From Acidimicrobiaceae bacterium (GTDB lineage Bacteria > Actinomycetota > Acidimicrobiia > Acidimicrobiales > RAAP-2), in the NCBI GenBank assembly GCA_003151555.1, contig PLXU01000010.1:2507-9610 (forward strand): a stretch of DNA of 7,104 bases, read 5' to 3'. Shown piece by piece: positions 6,324-7,104 of this stretch. How positions within the stretch are numbered: position 1 is the first letter of the stretch; each line of letters starts with the position of its first letter. The translations under genes were made by a program, and so were the position numbers. The notes under the pieces were generated by a model. It worked only from the letters and a program-made list of their open reading frames with translations. It was not told where the DNA came from and did no database searches.

Positions 6324-6325
6324 TG
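6321..6325 (+). other. TGATG stop/start overlap, thioredoxin to folP2-like gene
   Basis: The TGA (6321-6323) of the chaperedoxin gene shares its A with the ATG (6323-6325) of the next gene. The preceding 20 nt are AT-rich (AATTTCATTTATTG) with no Shine-Dalgarno sequence, so translation of the second gene likely depends on coupling. Confidence 0.8.
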
Positions 6326-7104
6326 CATATCTACCGTCCCGCGGAGCCGCTGTTGCTCTCCATGGGCGCGACGTCCTTCGACGTCACCAACCGCGCGCTG
6401 GTGATGGGGATTCTCAATCGCACCAGGGACTCGTTCTTCGAGCCGGCCGCCACCTACGACCTCGACGCTCTATTTGCACGGGCCGAGCAGTTAATAGATG
6501 ATGGCGCCGACCTGCTCGACATCGGTGGTGTGAAGGCCGGCCCCGGCGACGACGTCAGCGAGGCCGAGGAACTCGAACGAGTGGTGCAGGTGGTCAAGGA
6601 GTTGGTGTCACGGTTCGACGTGCCCGTGAGCATCGACACCTGGCGCGCCTCGGTGGCCCGGGCCTGCTTCGCCGAGGGGGCCTGCGTGGGCAACGACATC
6701 AGCGGCTTCGCCGACCCCGACTACCTGAATGTTGCGGCCGAGGCCGGCGCGACGGTCGTGGCCACGCATATTCGTCTGGCTCCACGGGTCGCCGACCCCG
6801 ATCCGCACTACGACGACGTGACAAAGACCGTCACTGACTTCCTCATCGAACGACGACAGTGGGCCCTCGACGCCGGCGTCGCGAGCGACCGCATCATCTT
6901 GGACGCCGGGCTGGACCTCGGCAAGACCGCCGCGCAGTCGCTGCAGCTGTTGCGCGACACGCCGCGCTTGGCGGCCCTCGGTGCACCGTTCTTGTTGTCC
7001 GCGTCGAACAAGACTTTTCTTGGCGTCATGTTCGACCTCGTGGTGAGCGAACGGCGCGAGCCGTCGCTCGCCGCGACGGCGCTCGGCATCGCGGGCGGGT
7101 GTCG
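6323..7104 (+). CDS. folP2: Dihydropteroate synthase paralogue, FolP2 type (3' end outside window)
   Basis: The frame is open for 260 codons to the window edge and encodes a TIM-barrel pterin-binding protein of the dihydropteroate synthase family. True DHPS joins p-aminobenzoate to a pterin pyrophosphate in folate synthesis. Landmarks in order are VMGILNRTRDSF (27-38, loop 1), DGADLLDIGG (60-69), VKAGPG (70-75, loop 2), VSIDTWRASVA (102-112), GNDISGF (123-129), ILDAGLDLGKT (192-202) and SASNK (226-230). Canonical DHPS has NVTPDSFSDGG, GGESTRPGA, LDPGIGFGKT and SRK at these sites. The GGVKAGPG and SNK forms match the actinobacterial FolP2 paralogue (M. tuberculosis Rv1207); as I recall, the M. 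leprae FolP2 lacks DHPS activity. An ordinary folP is therefore expected elsewhere in the genome. The start is fixed by the TGATG overlap and lies shortly before the first barrel strand. The missing C terminus should hold the final R-x-H segment. Confidence 0.85.
   Translation, partial: MHIYRPAEPLLLSMGATSFDVTNRALVMGILNRTRDSFFEPAATYDLDALFARAEQLIDDGADLLDIGGVKAGPGDDVSEAEELERVVQVVKELVSRFDVPVSIDTWRASVARACFAEGACVGNDISGFADPDYLNVAAEAGATVVATHIRLAPRVADPDPHYDDVTKTVTDFLIERRQWALDAGVASDRIILDAGLDLGKTAAQSLQLLRDTPRLAALGAPFLLSASNKTFLGVMFDLVVSERREPSLAATALGIAGGC

Noticed and set aside
1..7104. Mobile element, CRISPR array, tRNA, toxin-antitoxin or defence cassette.
   Set aside because: No terminal or direct repeats, transposase, integrase, repeat-spacer pattern, cloverleaf sequence or small toxin-like gene pair was seen; nearly all bases are accounted for by conserved genes.

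Overview
The window is a gene-dense, high-GC chromosomal segment, most likely from an actinobacterium. The evidence is the gene set: an actinobacterial-style PAC2 protein, an acyl-CoA-dehydrogenase-associated phosphotransferase, a thioredoxin/TPR chaperedoxin, and a dihydropteroate synthase paralogue carrying the FolP2 signature rather than the FolP1 signature. A deep lineage such as Acidimicrobiia would fit, but this is inference. I see no insertion sequence, prophage, CRISPR array, RNA gene or sign of recent transfer.

Layout, left to right. (1) The minus strand at 497-1 carries the N-terminal half of an alpha/beta hydrolase, cut by the window edge. (2) A 56-bp divergent gap carries a promoter for the plus-strand pair leuS (554-3022) and a YgjP-type zinc metallopeptidase (3022-3612). 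(3) A 20-bp convergent gap, containing a weak hairpin that includes both stop codons, separates this pair from a minus-strand pair. That pair is a phosphotransferase (5551-4514) followed by a PAC2 protein (4514-3633). (4) A 67-bp divergent gap holds two promoter-like -10 boxes, one for the minus-strand pair and one for the plus-strand pair. The plus-strand pair is a CnoX/YbbN-like thioredoxin (5619-6323) and a folP2-like gene (6323 to the window end).

Three architectural regularities stand out. All three within-operon junctions are the same 1-nt stop/start overlap, TGATG. Three of the four promoters I can propose place a TANNNT hexamer so that transcription would begin at or within about 2 nt of the start codon, so these operons may make leaderless mRNAs. 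Non-coding DNA is confined to three very short gaps.

Functionally the window is mainly housekeeping: leucyl-tRNA charging, protein quality control (metallopeptidase, chaperedoxin, PAC2) and a folate-like enzyme. I do not see a clear, previously undescribed defence or mobile system. The most worthwhile leads are the FolP2-type paralogue, whose two substrate loops are rewritten and whose translation is coupled to a redox chaperone; the unusual zinc and editing motifs of LeuRS; and the consistent leaderless/TGATG gene style.
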